From Microbacterium thalli (GTDB lineage: Bacteria; Actinomycetota; Actinomycetes; Actinomycetales; Microbacteriaceae), in the NCBI RefSeq assembly GCF_028737325.1, contig NZ_JAQZCH010000002.1:310001-374000 (forward strand): a DNA stretch of 64,000 bases. Direction: 5' to 3'. Made by a program: the position numbers and the translations under genes. Positions 46,572-57,011 of the stretch are shown here, in pieces. Below the pieces are notes generated by a model. It saw only the letters and a list, made by a program, of their open reading frames with translations. It was not told where the DNA came from and did no database searches. Each line of letters begins with the position of its first letter. Positions within the stretch are counted from its first letter, which is position 1.

Positions 46572-47229
46572 CGCGCCGATCCGCGTGCTCATCGTCGACG
46601 ATCAGACGCTCATCCGGCTCGGGTTCCGGATGGTGCTCGAGTCGGCCGGCGACATCGACGTGGTCGGCGAGGCCTCCGACGGCGCCGAGGCGCTGGCGGC
46701 CGTCCGCGAGCTCGCCCCCGATGTCGTCCTGATGGATGTCCGGATGCCCGGCGTCGACGGCATCGAGGCGACCGCGCGCGTCCGTCGGGCCCACCCGGAC
46801 GTGCGCGTGCTGGTGCTGACCACCTTCGACCTCGACGAATACGCCTTCGGCGCGCTGCGCGCGGGGGCGGGCGGGTTCCTGCTCAAGGATGCCCGCCGCG
46901 ACGAGCTCATCGCCGCGGTGCGCGCGGTCGCGGCGGGCGAGGCGACTCTGTCGCCCCGCGTGACGCGTCGGATGATCGACCTCGTCACAGCGGCGGGCCT
47001 CCCCGCACCGCAGCCGGCGCGGCCGAGCACGCTGACCGCACGCGAGGCGGAGGTGCTCGAGGCGATGGCTCACGGGCTGACGAACGCCGAGATCGCCGCG
47101 ACGCTGTTCCTCAGCGAATCGACGGTGAAGACGCACGTCGGTCGCATCCTCACGAAGCTCCCCGCCCGGGATCGCGTGCACGCGGTCCTGATCGCGCACG
47201 GCCTCGCGCAGCCGGGCCTCGACACCTGA
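46555..47229 (+). CDS. LuxR-type response regulator
   Basis: This 224-residue regulator has a receiver domain with acceptor Asp near 61 in VVLMDVRMPGVDG and a conserved Lys in LLKDARRDEL. A C-terminal LuxR helix-turn-helix follows (LTAREAEVLEAMAHGLTNAE, SESTVKTHVGRIL). AGGAG lies 5 nt before the ATG at 46555. As the fourth gene of the ABC operon it probably controls that operon, though no operator is identified. Confidence 0.95.
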   Translation: MTSPRDAPIRVLIVDDQTLIRLGFRMVLESAGDIDVVGEASDGAEALAAVRELAPDVVLMDVRMPGVDGIEATARVRRAHPDVRVLVLTTFDLDEYAFGALRAGAGGFLLKDARRDELIAAVRAVAAGEATLSPRVTRRMIDLVTAAGLPAPQPARPSTLTAREAEVLEAMAHGLTNAEIAATLFLSESTVKTHVGRILTKLPARDRVHAVLIAHGLAQPGLDT

Positions 47230-47274
47230 GCGAGGTCCCCGGCGCGCTCGCGGCTGCGACGCAGGAGCCGTCGT

Positions 47275-47280
47275 TAGGAT
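47275..47280 (+). promoter_or_regulatory. -10 box TAGGAT, leaderless promoter of mscS
   Basis: TAGGAT ends 7 nt before the ATG at 47288. Confidence 0.55.
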
Positions 47281-47287
47281 CGGATCG

Positions 47288-48400
47288 ATGACGCCGTTCG
47301 ATGCCTCCCCCGCCCCCGCCCCCGTGGACTGGAACATCTCCATGACCGACTTCGTGGCGTTCCTCACCGTCGCCGGGTGGAACATCGTGAAGGTCGCGGC
47401 GATCATCCTCGGAGCTTTCGCGCTCTCGTGGCTCATGCGCCGTCTCATCGGACGGATCGTCGAGCGGATCGTCCGCGGCGCGAAGACGCGCGCCGACGCC
47501 GAGGACACCCGCGCGATCGACATCTCGCCCCTGGCGGAGGTGCGCATCGTGCAGCGGACGCGCACGCTCGGATCGATCCTGTCGAACATCGTGAACGTGA
47601 CGATCGTCATCGTCGCCCTCCTGATGGTCGTCGGGGTGCTCAACCCCGACATCCTCGGGTCGTTCACCCTGCTGTCGGCGGCGATCGGCGCCGGGCTGGG
47701 TTTCGGTGCGCAGAACATCGTCAAGGACGTCCTCAACGGCATGTTCATCGTCGCCGAAGACCAGATCGGCATCGGCGACGTGGTCGACCTGGGGCTCGCG
47801 ACCGGGATCGTCGAGTACGTGAGTGTGCGGGTGACGCACGTCCGCGACGTCAACGGTGCGCTCTGGTTCGTGCGCAACGGCGAGATCACCCGCATCGGCA
47901 ACCTGTCACAGGGATGGGCCCGCGTCATCGTCGACCTCTCCGTGCCCGCCGACGCCGACATCGACGCTGTCGAGCACGCGATGCTCGACGCCGCGAAAGA
48001 CATGGCCCGCGAGTCGAAGTGGCGCGGACGCATCATCGAGAAGCCCGAGATCTGGGGACTGGAATCGGTCACCGGCGAGGCACTCGTCATCCGCCTGGTC
48101 GTGAAGACGCGTCCCAACGCAAAGGACGACGTCGCGCGGGCGCTGCGCCTGCGCCTCAAGCGCGCGATCGACGAACTCGGGGTGAAGATCCCGCAGCTGA
48201 ACTCCACGATCCTCACCGGTCTGGAGGGCGCACAGAGCGTCCGTGGCGCCAATCCGCCGAAGACGAAACCGCAGCCGGTGGCGCCTGTCGCGACACGCCC
48301 GCGACCGCAGTGGCGGCCGCGACGCAAGAACGCACCGGCCACCGACTCGTCGTCCGAGCGCCCGGGCTCCCCCACCGACGAACCGAAGGACACCCCGTGA
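47288..48400 (+). CDS. Small-conductance mechanosensitive channel (MscS family)
   Basis: This 370-residue channel opens under membrane tension to release solutes. There are three membrane spans (about 18-45, 95-115, 120-140). The pore helix [26 protein letters not shown] carries the Gly/Ala pattern that packs the channel. A beta domain ([30 protein letters not shown]) follows, and a proline-rich basic cytoplasmic tail ends the protein. Stop and globin start overlap (GTGA). Confidence 0.93.
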   Translation: MTPFDASPAPAPVDWNISMTDFVAFLTVAGWNIVKVAAIILGAFALSWLMRRLIGRIVERIVRGAKTRADAEDTRAIDISPLAEVRIVQRTRTLGSILSNIVNVTIVIVALLMVVGVLNPDILGSFTLLSAAIGAGLGFGAQNIVKDVLNGMFIVAEDQIGIGDVVDLGLATGIVEYVSVRVTHVRDVNGALWFVRNGEITRIGNLSQGWARVIVDLSVPADADIDAVEHAMLDAAKDMARESKWRGRIIEKPEIWGLESVTGEALVIRLVVKTRPNAKDDVARALRLRLKRAIDELGVKIPQLNSTILTGLEGAQSVRGANPPKTKPQPVAPVATRPRPQWRPRRKNAPATDSSSERPGSPTDEPKDTP

Positions 48401-48858
48401 CCGACAGCCCGAGCTTCTACGACGAGGTCGGTGGTCATGACACCTTCGTCCGGCTCGTCGACGTGTTCTACCGCGAGGTGGCTGCCGACGATGTCCTGCG
48501 TCCCATGTACCCCGAAGAAGACCTCGGACCCGCCGCCGAGCGCCTCACGCTCTTTCTCGAGCAGTACTGGGGCGGCCCGACGACGTACGGCGAGACCCGC
48601 GGTCACCCGCGCCTGCGCATGCGGCATCGCCCGTTCCACGTCGACCCCGACGCGCGGGATCGATGGCTGCGTCACATGCGCACGGCCGTCGACGAGCTCG
48701 ACCTGTCCCCCCTCCACGAGGCGACGCTCTGGGACTACCTCGAACGCGCCGCCCACGCGATGGTCAACACCTTCGAGCCGTCGGGCATCGGCCCGGGCCC
48801 GAGCGTCGGCGCCACCGTGCTGCCCGTGCACCCCCGAACGGGTGCCGACGACCGCTGA
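48397..48858 (+). CDS. Truncated haemoglobin, group II
   Basis: This 153-residue protein is of the trHbO group ([50 protein letters not shown]). It has the proximal His in the RMRHRPF segment and the WG8 tryptophan in ARDRWLRHM, which is diagnostic of group II. It binds O2 and may detoxify NO or interact with the terminal oxidase. Start GTG at 48397 overlaps the channel gene. Confidence 0.93.
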   Translation: MTDSPSFYDEVGGHDTFVRLVDVFYREVAADDVLRPMYPEEDLGPAAERLTLFLEQYWGGPTTYGETRGHPRLRMRHRPFHVDPDARDRWLRHMRTAVDELDLSPLHEATLWDYLERAAHAMVNTFEPSGIGPGPSVGATVLPVHPRTGADDR

Positions 48859-48904
48859 CAGGCTCGGCGGGGCAGCGGAGAGCGCCGTGGATCCGCCGGC
48901 TCGG

Positions 48905-49576
48905 TCAGTTCCCGCGCCCCGTGGACCGCACCGGGGTGAGTCCCATCGCGACCGGGCCCCGCGTCAGCACATGCCCGCGCGCGAACGAGATCCGCGTCCA
49001 GACGTCCGTCCGGCGGACGACCGGCTGCTCCGCACCGCCGATGAAGCCGAGCCCCACGGCGGCGAAGGCGACGCCCAGCGGCAAGCCGGCCAGATCGTCG
49101 TCGGCGGCGCCCCAGATCGACGAGCGCACCAGGTGGACGACATCGTCGCCGGCTCCCGTCGGCAGCTGACGCGCGACGGCAGCGATCCCCCACTGCGCGC
49201 GCAGTGAGACGCGGGCCGAATCGAGCTCGCCCGCCTCACGCCAGCCGGAACGGGGCGGCGAGACGCCCGCCCACGAAGCGGTGACCGCACTGTCGGGCAG
49301 ACGCACGGCGCGGGCATCGGCGTCCGCAGCCAGCGCAGCCGCGTCGACCGCGAGGTCGCACTCGAGCTCGGGATCGACCGGCGCGGTTCGCATGCCCAGC
49401 ACGAACGGCGTGCCATCGGCGAGCGAACGGGGCGCCAGCGGCGCACACGTCATGACGAGGATCCCGCTGCCGCCCTGCAGCCGGATGACGCCGTCACCGA
49501 GGCGGGCGGCGCGGGCGGCGAAGGTGAGGACGTCGCGAGCCACCTCGGGTTCGGGGAACAGGAGGCGTGCAGACAT
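48905..49576 (-). CDS. Conserved-type hypothetical protein
   Basis: This 223-residue soluble protein (MSARLLFPEPEVARDVLTFAARAARLGDG) consists of alternating hydrophobic and acidic strands (AVRLQ-like GVIRLQGGSGILVMTCAPLAP). I do not recognise a family. The start at 49576 is supported by the divergent -10 box TAGTCT ending 7 nt before it. It shares its promoter with the thioesterase gene, which hints at linked expression. Confidence 0.75.
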   Translation of the reverse strand: MSARLLFPEPEVARDVLTFAARAARLGDGVIRLQGGSGILVMTCAPLAPRSLADGTPFVLGMRTAPVDPELECDLAVDAAALAADADARAVRLPDSAVTASWAGVSPPRSGWREAGELDSARVSLRAQWGIAAVARQLPTGAGDDVVHLVRSSIWGAADDDLAGLPLGVAFAAVGLGFIGGAEQPVVRRTDVWTRISFARGHVLTRGPVAMGLTPVRSTGRGN

Positions 49577-49582
49577 CCGTCC

Positions 49583-49589
49583 TAGACTA
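49583..49589. promoter_or_regulatory. Bidirectional -10 element TAGACTA
   Basis: TAGACT (plus, 49583-49588) ends 8 nt before the tesB ATG. TAGTCT (minus, 49589-49584) ends 7 nt before the ATG of the divergent gene. One 7-bp palindrome-like word thus serves both starts, and both mRNAs should be leaderless. Confidence 0.6.
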
Positions 49590-49596
49590 CCGACCG

Positions 49597-50538
49597 ATGG
49601 CTGAGACAAGCGGAGAGACCGCGCCCGAGACCCCCGCCGAAGAAGTCGACCCCGTTGCCGCGCTGCTGCGCGTCCTCGACCTGTCGTCGAGCGACGCCCG
49701 CACCACCGAGGACATCTTCACCGGTGAGTCGCAGGTGATGCCGCAGGGCCGCGTCTTCGGCGGTCAAGTGCTGGCTCAGGCGACCATGGCGGCGATGCGT
49801 ACCGTGCCCGCCGAGCGTGTGCCGCACTCCATGCACGGGTACTTCCTGCGGCCGGGTGACTCGTCGCGCAACATCACCTTCTCGGTCGACCGCATCCACG
49901 ACGGGCGGTCGTTCTCCACGCGGCGCACGCAGGCCTTCCAGAACGGGTCGCCGATCTTCTCGATGATCGCGTCCTTCGAGGACGAGGATCCGGGGGTCGA
50001 GCACGCCGAACCCATGCCGGACGGCATCCCGCAGCCCGAAGACCTGCCGGGCCTCGAGCAGCAGCTGAGCGGCCTGCACCCGCTCAGCCGGCGCATCTTC
50101 TCGGCGAACCCGATCGAGCTGCGTCATGTGACCGCACCGATCTATCTCGAGCCCAGTGATCCGGCGACCTCGCGGCAGGCGGTGTGGGCGCGCACCCGGT
50201 CGGCGCTTCCCGACGACCCGACGATCCACCGCGCTGCTCTCGCGTTCCTCAGCGACCTCACGATCCAGGAACCAGTGCTGCGGGCGCACGGACTCGCGTG
50301 GGCGACGCCGGGCTTGAAGGTGGCGAGCCTCGATCATGCCATGTGGTGGCACCGCTTCGCGCGCGTCGATGAGTGGCTGCTGTACGTGCAGGAGTCACCG
50401 AGCGCGCGCGGGGGGCGCGGACTGTCGACCGGACGCATCTATGACCGCGCGGGCACCCTCGTCGCGAGTGTGGCGCAGGAGATCATGGTGCGCGTTCCCG
50501 ACGGGGACGACGCCGCGGGTCAGCGCCGGCGTCCGTAG
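49597..50538 (+). CDS. tesB: Acyl-CoA thioesterase II
   Basis: This 313-residue double hot-dog enzyme hydrolyses acyl-CoA to free acid and CoA. The first domain has GQVLAQATMAAMRTV and HSMHGYFLRPGD, the second SLDHAMWWHRFARVDEWLLY and GRIYDRAGTLVASVAQE, matching TesB. The start at 49597 is chosen for the -10 box spacing. It converges on and slightly overlaps a second thioesterase-like gene. Confidence 0.93.
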   Translation: MAETSGETAPETPAEEVDPVAALLRVLDLSSSDARTTEDIFTGESQVMPQGRVFGGQVLAQATMAAMRTVPAERVPHSMHGYFLRPGDSSRNITFSVDRIHDGRSFSTRRTQAFQNGSPIFSMIASFEDEDPGVEHAEPMPDGIPQPEDLPGLEQQLSGLHPLSRRIFSANPIELRHVTAPIYLEPSDPATSRQAVWARTRSALPDDPTIHRAALAFLSDLTIQEPVLRAHGLAWATPGLKVASLDHAMWWHRFARVDEWLLYVQESPSARGGRGLSTGRIYDRAGTLVASVAQEIMVRVPDGDDAAGQRRRP

Positions 50539-51027
50539 ACGATCGGCTCGCCCACGACGGGCGCCCACGCGGCGCGCATCTCGTCGGTCAGACGCACCGG
50601 GCGTCCGGTGGCGGTGGAGACCATCACCACGACGGCGGTGGACCGCGCGTAGCAGACCTGCGGTTCGTCGCCGCGCGGACTGAAGACCTCGTAGCAGACG
50701 TCGATGCTCGAGCCGCCCATGCGGCCGATCCACAGCTGCACGTCGAGCGGCCGCTGACCGTAGGGAACCGGGGCGAGGTACTCGATCTCCTGACGGGCGA
50801 TCAGGGTCATCGTCTCACCGGTGGCGCTGAGGGCGCCGAGGATTGCGGTGGGCGGCCCTTCGAGGCCCTCCTCCGGCTTCCAGAAAGCCCGCAGCCGCGC
50901 TTCCTCGAGCAGCTTCAGCATCGACGTGTTGTTCACGTGCCCGAGCGCGTCGAGGTCACCCCAGCGCAAGTGGATCGGGACGTGGACGCGGGCGTCCCCG
51001 GCGGGCATCGCCGGGGACAACGAGACG

Positions 51028-51035
<8 letters not shown>
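50520..51035 (-). CDS. Acyl-CoA thioesterase (4HBT, single hot-dog)
   Basis: This 171-residue single-domain protein has the 4-hydroxybenzoyl-CoA thioesterase pattern: RWGDLDALGHVNNTSMLKLLEEARLRAF with the catalytic Asp, then EIEYLAPVPYGQRPLDVQLWIGR. The GTG at 51035 overlaps the end of ettA by 8 nt. MPAGDARV at 51005 is an alternative start. It follows ettA in one unit and converges on tesB. Confidence 0.88.
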
Positions 51036-52707
<1,672 letters not shown>

Positions 52708-52757
52708 AACAGATCGATTCTAGACGGCCGGGAGCTCGATCATCCGCCCCTCGCCGT

Positions 52758-53252
52758 TCACCAGTCGATGGGTCGCGTGAGTCCGATGAGGCAGCCTCCG
52801 CTGGGCAGCTCCGGAAGCACGAGCGCGGTCGGCGCCGGCGTCGACGGCCCCACCTGCCCCACGAGGCACTCCCCCTTCCACAGCACCGAGAACTGGAGGC
52901 TGTCGACGGGGTCGTCCACCGACGTCCGATCGGCGGTGACCTGCATGGCCGCTTTGTCGAAACCGGCGGCCACGAGGGCATCGATGTACGCGCGCCCGGC
53001 CACGTTGTCCGGGGTGGCCGCCACCTGCTGCATGATCGCCGTGAAGAACGGCAGGTTGTCCGCGGCCGTACCGTCGGGCATCAGGACGGGAGCCTGAGGT
53101 GTCGGTGCCGCCGTGGTCTCGACCGGGCTGGGTGTGCTGGGGGCCGGCTCGGGATTGGTCGGGGTACACCCCGCCACGGCCAGGGTCGCGGCGACGATCA
53201 CCGCGGCCACGGCGTGTCTCGGTCGGGGCGATGCGAAGCGGAGGGGGCGCAC
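52758..53252 (-). CDS. DUF6993-type lipoprotein
   Basis: This 164-residue secreted lipoprotein has a basic N-terminus, a hydrophobic stretch and the lipobox LAVAGC with Cys at 29. A Pro/Thr-rich linker of about 25 residues precedes a C-terminal domain (DNLPFFTAIMQQVAATPDNVAGRAYIDALVAAGF to SGGCLIGLTR), which I recognise as DUF6993. Function unknown. GTG start at 53252, 6 nt from a TAGACT box. Confidence 0.82.
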   Translation of the reverse strand: MRPLRFASPRPRHAVAAVIVAATLAVAGCTPTNPEPAPSTPSPVETTAAPTPQAPVLMPDGTAADNLPFFTAIMQQVAATPDNVAGRAYIDALVAAGFDKAAMQVTADRTSVDDPVDSLQFSVLWKGECLVGQVGPSTPAPTALVLPELPSGGCLIGLTRPIDW

Positions 53253-53258
53253 CCGTGC

Positions 53259-53264
53259 AGTCTA
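53259..53264 (-). promoter_or_regulatory. -10 box TAGACT, leaderless promoter of the DUF6993 lipoprotein
   Basis: Minus-strand TAGACT ends exactly 6 nt before the GTG start at 53252. Confidence 0.55.
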
Positions 53265-53296
53265 GGGGCGCGCGCCCGAACGCCCGATGTCCGGCC

Positions 53297-53827
53297 TCAG
53301 AACGGCGCGGGCTCAGGCTCTGCTGGAGCCCACTGCCCCTCGGCCGTCGCCGTCGCGGCATCCGTCTGCTCGCGCAGCCCCGCAGTCGGGACGCCGCCGG
53401 GGAGGGACCACACGTCTGCATCGGCGGTCCCCTCGACGGTCGGAGCCGCACCGGACGACGTCGGCTCGCCGGCGGCGCGCTTGTGGAACACAGCAGTACC
53501 CCACTTGAGGTCCGGCCCGATGGCATCGGCCTCGACCTCGACCTCGATCCCCTTCTTGCCGCCCGCCTCCCACTCCTTCACGCGCAGCTTGCCGTCGACG
53601 ATGATGCGCTGGCCCTTGCGCAGCGACGCGAAGGCGTTCTCGCCGAGGGAGCGGAAGACGCAGATGCGGTACCAGTTCGTGGTGCCGTCGACCCACTCGC
53701 CCGACTGGGGGTCGCGATAGCGCTGGCTGCTCGCGAGCCGGAACGTGGTCACGGGGATGCCGCTACCGGTGCGGCGCTGCTCGGGCTCGGTCGCGATGTT
53801 GCCGATGACGGTGATGCGGTCGGACAT
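53297..53827 (-). CDS. ssb: Single-stranded DNA-binding protein
   Basis: This OB-fold protein of 176 residues binds ssDNA in repair or replication. The N-terminal domain (VIGNIATEPEQRRTGSGIPVTTFRLAS, NWYRICVFRSLGENAFASLRKGQRIIVDGKL) is intact. The C-terminal tail ends in PAEPEPAPF instead of the acidic DDDIPF tip that recruits partner proteins. This may be a secondary SSB (SsbB-like) and not the essential replicative one. It is not next to rpsF or rpsR. Own promoter region upstream of 53827. Confidence 0.9.
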   Translation of the reverse strand: MSDRITVIGNIATEPEQRRTGSGIPVTTFRLASSQRYRDPQSGEWVDGTTNWYRICVFRSLGENAFASLRKGQRIIVDGKLRVKEWEAGGKKGIEVEVEADAIGPDLKWGTAVFHKRAAGEPTSSGAAPTVEGTADADVWSLPGGVPTAGLREQTDAATATAEGQWAPAEPEPAPF

Positions 53828-53922
53828 GTGTGCTCCTCAACTGAAGGTACGCGGTGACGAATGCTCCGGCGCCCGAGTGCCCGTCGGACGCCGGAGCACA
53901 TCCAGCATCGCGGCGGCCCCGC

Positions 53923-53970
53923 GCGCGGCGACGGCGGTCCCGCACGAATGTGGGGAACCGCCGTCGCCGC
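53923..53970 (-). terminator. Terminator downstream of msrA
   Basis: A 15-bp perfect outer stem (GCGGCGACGGCGGT with ACCGCCGTCGCCGC plus one pair) with an inner CCC/GGG pairing lies between the msrA stop (53989) and the ssb start. Confidence 0.7.
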
Positions 53971-53988
53971 GAGGGTGGGGAGGAGCCG

Positions 53989-54516
53989 TCAGCTGCGGGC
54001 GTACTCCGCGAACCGCGCGCGCACCTTGTTGACCTTGGGAACCGCGACGGCCAGGCAGTAGCCCTGGCCGGGGTTCTTCGCGAAGAAGTCCTGGTGGTAC
54101 TCCTCGGCGGGGTAGAAGGTCTCGGCGCGCTCGATCGTCGTGACGACTCCGCCACCCCAGAGCTCGTCGGCCCGCGTCCGCGCGGTCTCGAAAAGCTCGG
54201 CCTGCGCGTCGTCGAGCGGGAACATCGCGGAGCGGTACTGGGTACCTACGTCCGCACCCTGACGGTTGAGCTGACGGGGGTCGTGCATCGTGAAGTAGGC
54301 GTCGAGGATGACGTCCGCGGGGATCACGTCCGGGTCGAACGTCACCGACACCGCCTCGGCATGCCCGGTCGTCCCGGTGCAGACCGCCTCGTAGCTGGGG
54401 TGCGGGCTCTGGCCGCCGATGTATCCGGACACGACCTCGGTGACCCCGTTGAGCGCGCGGTACGCCGCGTCGAGGCACCAGAAGCAGCCGCCGGCGAGGA
54501 TGAAGGTGGTGGTCAT
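53989..54516 (-). CDS. msrA: Peptide methionine-(S)-S-oxide reductase
   Basis: MsrA repairs oxidised methionine in proteins. The 175-residue protein has the catalytic motif GGCFWC with Cys at 11, then EVVSGYIGG and TGHAEAVSVTFDP. The C-terminal FAKNPGQGYC supplies a resolving cysteine. The ATG at 54516 follows GGAG with 6-nt spacing. The open frame upstream is not coding. Confidence 0.95.
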   Translation of the reverse strand: MTTTFILAGGCFWCLDAAYRALNGVTEVVSGYIGGQSPHPSYEAVCTGTTGHAEAVSVTFDPDVIPADVILDAYFTMHDPRQLNRQGADVGTQYRSAMFPLDDAQAELFETARTRADELWGGGVVTTIERAETFYPAEEYHQDFFAKNPGQGYCLAVAVPKVNKVRARFAEYARS

Positions 54517-54633
54517 GGAAAGCTCCGTTCTCCCGCTTTCGCGAGGTCTCACCTTAGCCAACGCAGGAGCCGGCCGAGTGTTCCCGGCGATGTCGGAGGC
54601 CCCGCGTAACGTCAGCGGCGAAAGGAGCAGCTC

Positions 54634-54861
54634 ATGATCACCCTCGCGTCGCCCACCCCTCACCTCGTTCGCCTCGGAGCTGACCGATGGCGGGTCCTCG
54701 ATCGCGACGGCAGCGTGCGCGGTCTCGTCGAGACGGTCGTCACACCCGCGGGTACCCGATTCCGCGCCTCGCGGTTCCACCCCGCGTCCCGCGGCTTCCG
54801 AGCCGTCGGGGACTTCTGGACCATCGCTGAGGCGTCCGAAACCCTCCGCCTGTCCCGCTGA
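54634..54861 (+). CDS. Small hypothetical protein
   Basis: This basic 75-residue protein (HLVRLGADRWRVLDRDGSVRGLVE, then SRGFRAVGDFWTIAEASETLRL) has a good ribosome binding site (AAAGGAGC). The beta-rich pattern suggests a compact domain. No family recognised. Confidence 0.6.
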   Translation: MITLASPTPHLVRLGADRWRVLDRDGSVRGLVETVVTPAGTRFRASRFHPASRGFRAVGDFWTIAEASETLRLSR

Positions 54862-54883
54862 CCCGAGCGCGACGATCGGGCCG

Positions 54884-56293
54884 TCAGACGAGGGCGTCGA
54901 CGGGCGGCGGCCCCGAGGGCGCAATCCCCGCATTCACCTGGCTCCAGACGTCCGCCAGCACCGCGACCGCGCGCTCGAGGGCCGGCGGCGGTGCGGTGAA
55001 CGGGATGCGCAAGCGGTTCTCGTGTCCGCCTCCGACCGCGAACCTCGGTCCCGGGCTCAGATACACCCCCGCGGCGCGGGCACCCAGGACGACGGGCGCG
55101 CTCAGCGGCGCCGGCAGCCCGACCCACAGCGACACTCCCCCGGCGACGTGCGGCACGTGCCACTCGGGCAGCGCGCGACGCAGAGCCCCGATCAGGGTGT
55201 CGTGACCCGCCGAGAGCAGCTCGCCGCGCTGCGGAAGGATCTCCGGCATACGAGCGAGCAAGCGCGTGGCCACGGCCTGCTCGAACTCCGGCGTCCCGAG
55301 GTCGCGCGCCGGGCGTCCGGCGTGCAGGCGACGGATGATCTCCGGCTGTGCGCGCACCCACCCCACGCGCAGGCCGCCCCACACGGTCTTACCCAACGAC
55401 CCGAGCCGGACGACCTCGGCGTCCGCGAGGGCCAGCGGCATCCCGTCGCCGAAATGCAGCTCGGCGGTCGTCTCGTCGACGACGATCGCGCAGCCGGATG
55501 CCGCGACGGCGCGCACCGCGTTCTGTTCCGCCTCGTCCATCGACCGGCCGGTCGGGTTCTGGAACGTGGGCATCAGGTAGGCCATCGCCGGGCGCGTGCG
55601 CCGCGCCGCCTCGCGCAGCCGATCGACGTCCCATCCGCCGTCGGTGGTGACGGGCACCGCGACCAGTCGCGCTCCCGCCTCGCGCAGCGCTTCGGCGGCG
55701 TGCGGGTACGTCGGCGTTTCGATGAGGACACGGTCGCCGCGTGCGAGCAGGACCTCCGCCACCAGGTGGATCGCCGACTGTGCGCCGGCGGTCACCAGCA
55801 CCTGCTCGACCGTGGTCGGAAGCCCGCGGGCGGTGTAACGATCCGCGATGGCCGCGCGCAGGCGCCGCGAGCCGAGCGTGTCGTATCCGGTGCGGCTGAC
55901 GAGGGTGGCCGCGTCCGCCGCCGTCTCAGCGATGACGCCCGCGAGGCCGGGCCAGGCGCTGGGACTCGCCTGCTGCAGGTCGACCGAACCGGGGGCGGCG
56001 AAAACCGTTCCCTCGCCCCGGACCGGCTGCGCGGTCGTCACACTGCCCGAGCCGCGGACGCTGTCGATGTGCCCGGAGGCGCGCAGACTCGCGTACGCAC
56101 TCGCGACCGTCGTCCGGCTGACGCCGAGCGTCTCGGCGAGCACGCGTTCGGCGGGAAGCAGGGTACGGGCCGCGATGCGGTTGTCGAGGCACAACAGCCG
56201 GATGCCGTCGGCAAGCGCCTCGTAGGCGGGCTCGCGTGTCCGCCAGCCGCCGAGCGCGACATCGAGCGCACGAGCCGAGATGCGGGAGTGCAT
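54884..56293 (-). CDS. MocR/PdxR-type regulator (GntR HTH plus aminotransferase fold)
   Basis: This 469-residue fusion has an N-terminal GntR winged helix (LPAERVLAETLGVSRTTVASAYASLRASGHI, near 45-80) and a PLP-binding aminotransferase-like domain. The Schiff-base Lys is near 300 in VRLGSLGKTVWGGL, and GYDTLGSRRLRAAIADRY lies earlier. Such proteins act as regulators and not transaminases. It is divergent from yczE, and the YczR-YczE pairing is a known conserved arrangement, so yczE is the likely target. Start at 56293 is 6 nt from a TACGGT box. Confidence 0.92.
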   Translation of the reverse strand: MHSRISARALDVALGGWRTREPAYEALADGIRLLCLDNRIAARTLLPAERVLAETLGVSRTTVASAYASLRASGHIDSVRGSGSVTTAQPVRGEGTVFAAPGSVDLQQASPSAWPGLAGVIAETAADAATLVSRTGYDTLGSRRLRAAIADRYTARGLPTTVEQVLVTAGAQSAIHLVAEVLLARGDRVLIETPTYPHAAEALREAGARLVAVPVTTDGGWDVDRLREAARRTRPAMAYLMPTFQNPTGRSMDEAEQNAVRAVAASGCAIVVDETTAELHFGDGMPLALADAEVVRLGSLGKTVWGGLRVGWVRAQPEIIRRLHAGRPARDLGTPEFEQAVATRLLARMPEILPQRGELLSAGHDTLIGALRRALPEWHVPHVAGGVSLWVGLPAPLSAPVVLGARAAGVYLSPGPRFAVGGGHENRLRIPFTAPPPALERAVAVLADVWSQVNAGIAPSGPPPVDALV

Positions 56294-56299
56294 GCAGCC

Positions 56300-56305
56300 A
56301 CCGTA
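56300..56305 (-). promoter_or_regulatory. -10 box TACGGT, leaderless promoter of the MocR gene
   Basis: Minus-strand TACGGT ends exactly 6 nt before the ATG at 56293. Confidence 0.5.
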
Positions 56306-56310
56306 ACGGA

Positions 56311-56335
56311 ATTGGCCTCTTCCGCAGAAGCCAAT
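56311..56335. promoter_or_regulatory. Operator-like dyad between the MocR gene and yczE
   Basis: ATTGGCcTCTtC and GcAGAaGCCAAT form a 25-bp dyad around a central C, matching in all but two pairs. It lies between the two divergent starts and next to the MocR -10 box, the expected place for the MocR operator. Confidence 0.6.
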
Positions 56336-56354
56336 CGTCGGGTGGAATGAGACG

Positions 56355-57011
56355 GTGTTCGTTCGCATCGCTCAGCTCATCGTCGGCCTCGCCCTCTTCG
56401 GAGTCGGCTGCGCCATCATGATCGAGGCCGGAATCGGCCTCGATCCGTGGACCGTGTTCGCCGAAGGCATCAGCAATCGCACGGGCCTGGGCATCGGGTG
56501 GGTCGTGAACCTCACCGGCTTCGTCGTGCTGCTCGCCTGGATCCCCCTGCGGCAGCGTCCCGGTTTCGGCACCGTCGCGAACATCCTGCTCGTGGGCACC
56601 GCGATCCAGTTGACGCTTCCGCTCCTCTCGACGCCGGAACCGTGGCTCGCGCGCGTGGCCATGTTCCTCGCCGGAACCCTGCTGGTGGGGATCGCCTCGG
56701 GCATCTACCTCGGCGCTCGCTGGGGCGCCGGGCCGCGAGACGGGCTCATGACCGGCCTGCACGAGCGCTTCGGATGGCCCATCTGGGCGAGCCGGCTCGG
56801 CGTCGAGGCGACGGTTCTGCTGGCCGGATGGCTGCTGGGCGGCACCGTCGGGCTCGGCACCGTCCTGTTCGCCGTGCTGATCGGCCCGATCGTGCACGTC
56901 AGCGTGGCCCTCTTCGACCGGCGCCGCGCGGCGGGCCGCGCCCGAACACCCGGGAAGGCTTCGGCCGACAGCGAAGCCCCGCCTGTGGGGCTCAGTGCTC
57001 CCGGAACGTAG
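56355..57011 (+). CDS. yczE: YczE/YitT-like membrane protein
   Basis: This 218-residue protein has about five hydrophobic helices, with ARWGAGPRDGLMTGL and IEAGIGLDPWTVFAEGI, characteristic of the YczE/YyaS group. The transported molecule is unknown; the pairing with a PLP-dependent regulator hints at an amino acid or B6-related compound. GTG start at 56355. Last 20 bp overlap the convergent small gene. Confidence 0.88.
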   Translation: MFVRIAQLIVGLALFGVGCAIMIEAGIGLDPWTVFAEGISNRTGLGIGWVVNLTGFVVLLAWIPLRQRPGFGTVANILLVGTAIQLTLPLLSTPEPWLARVAMFLAGTLLVGIASGIYLGARWGAGPRDGLMTGLHERFGWPIWASRLGVEATVLLAGWLLGGTVGLGTVLFAVLIGPIVHVSVALFDRRRAAGRARTPGKASADSEAPPVGLSAPGT

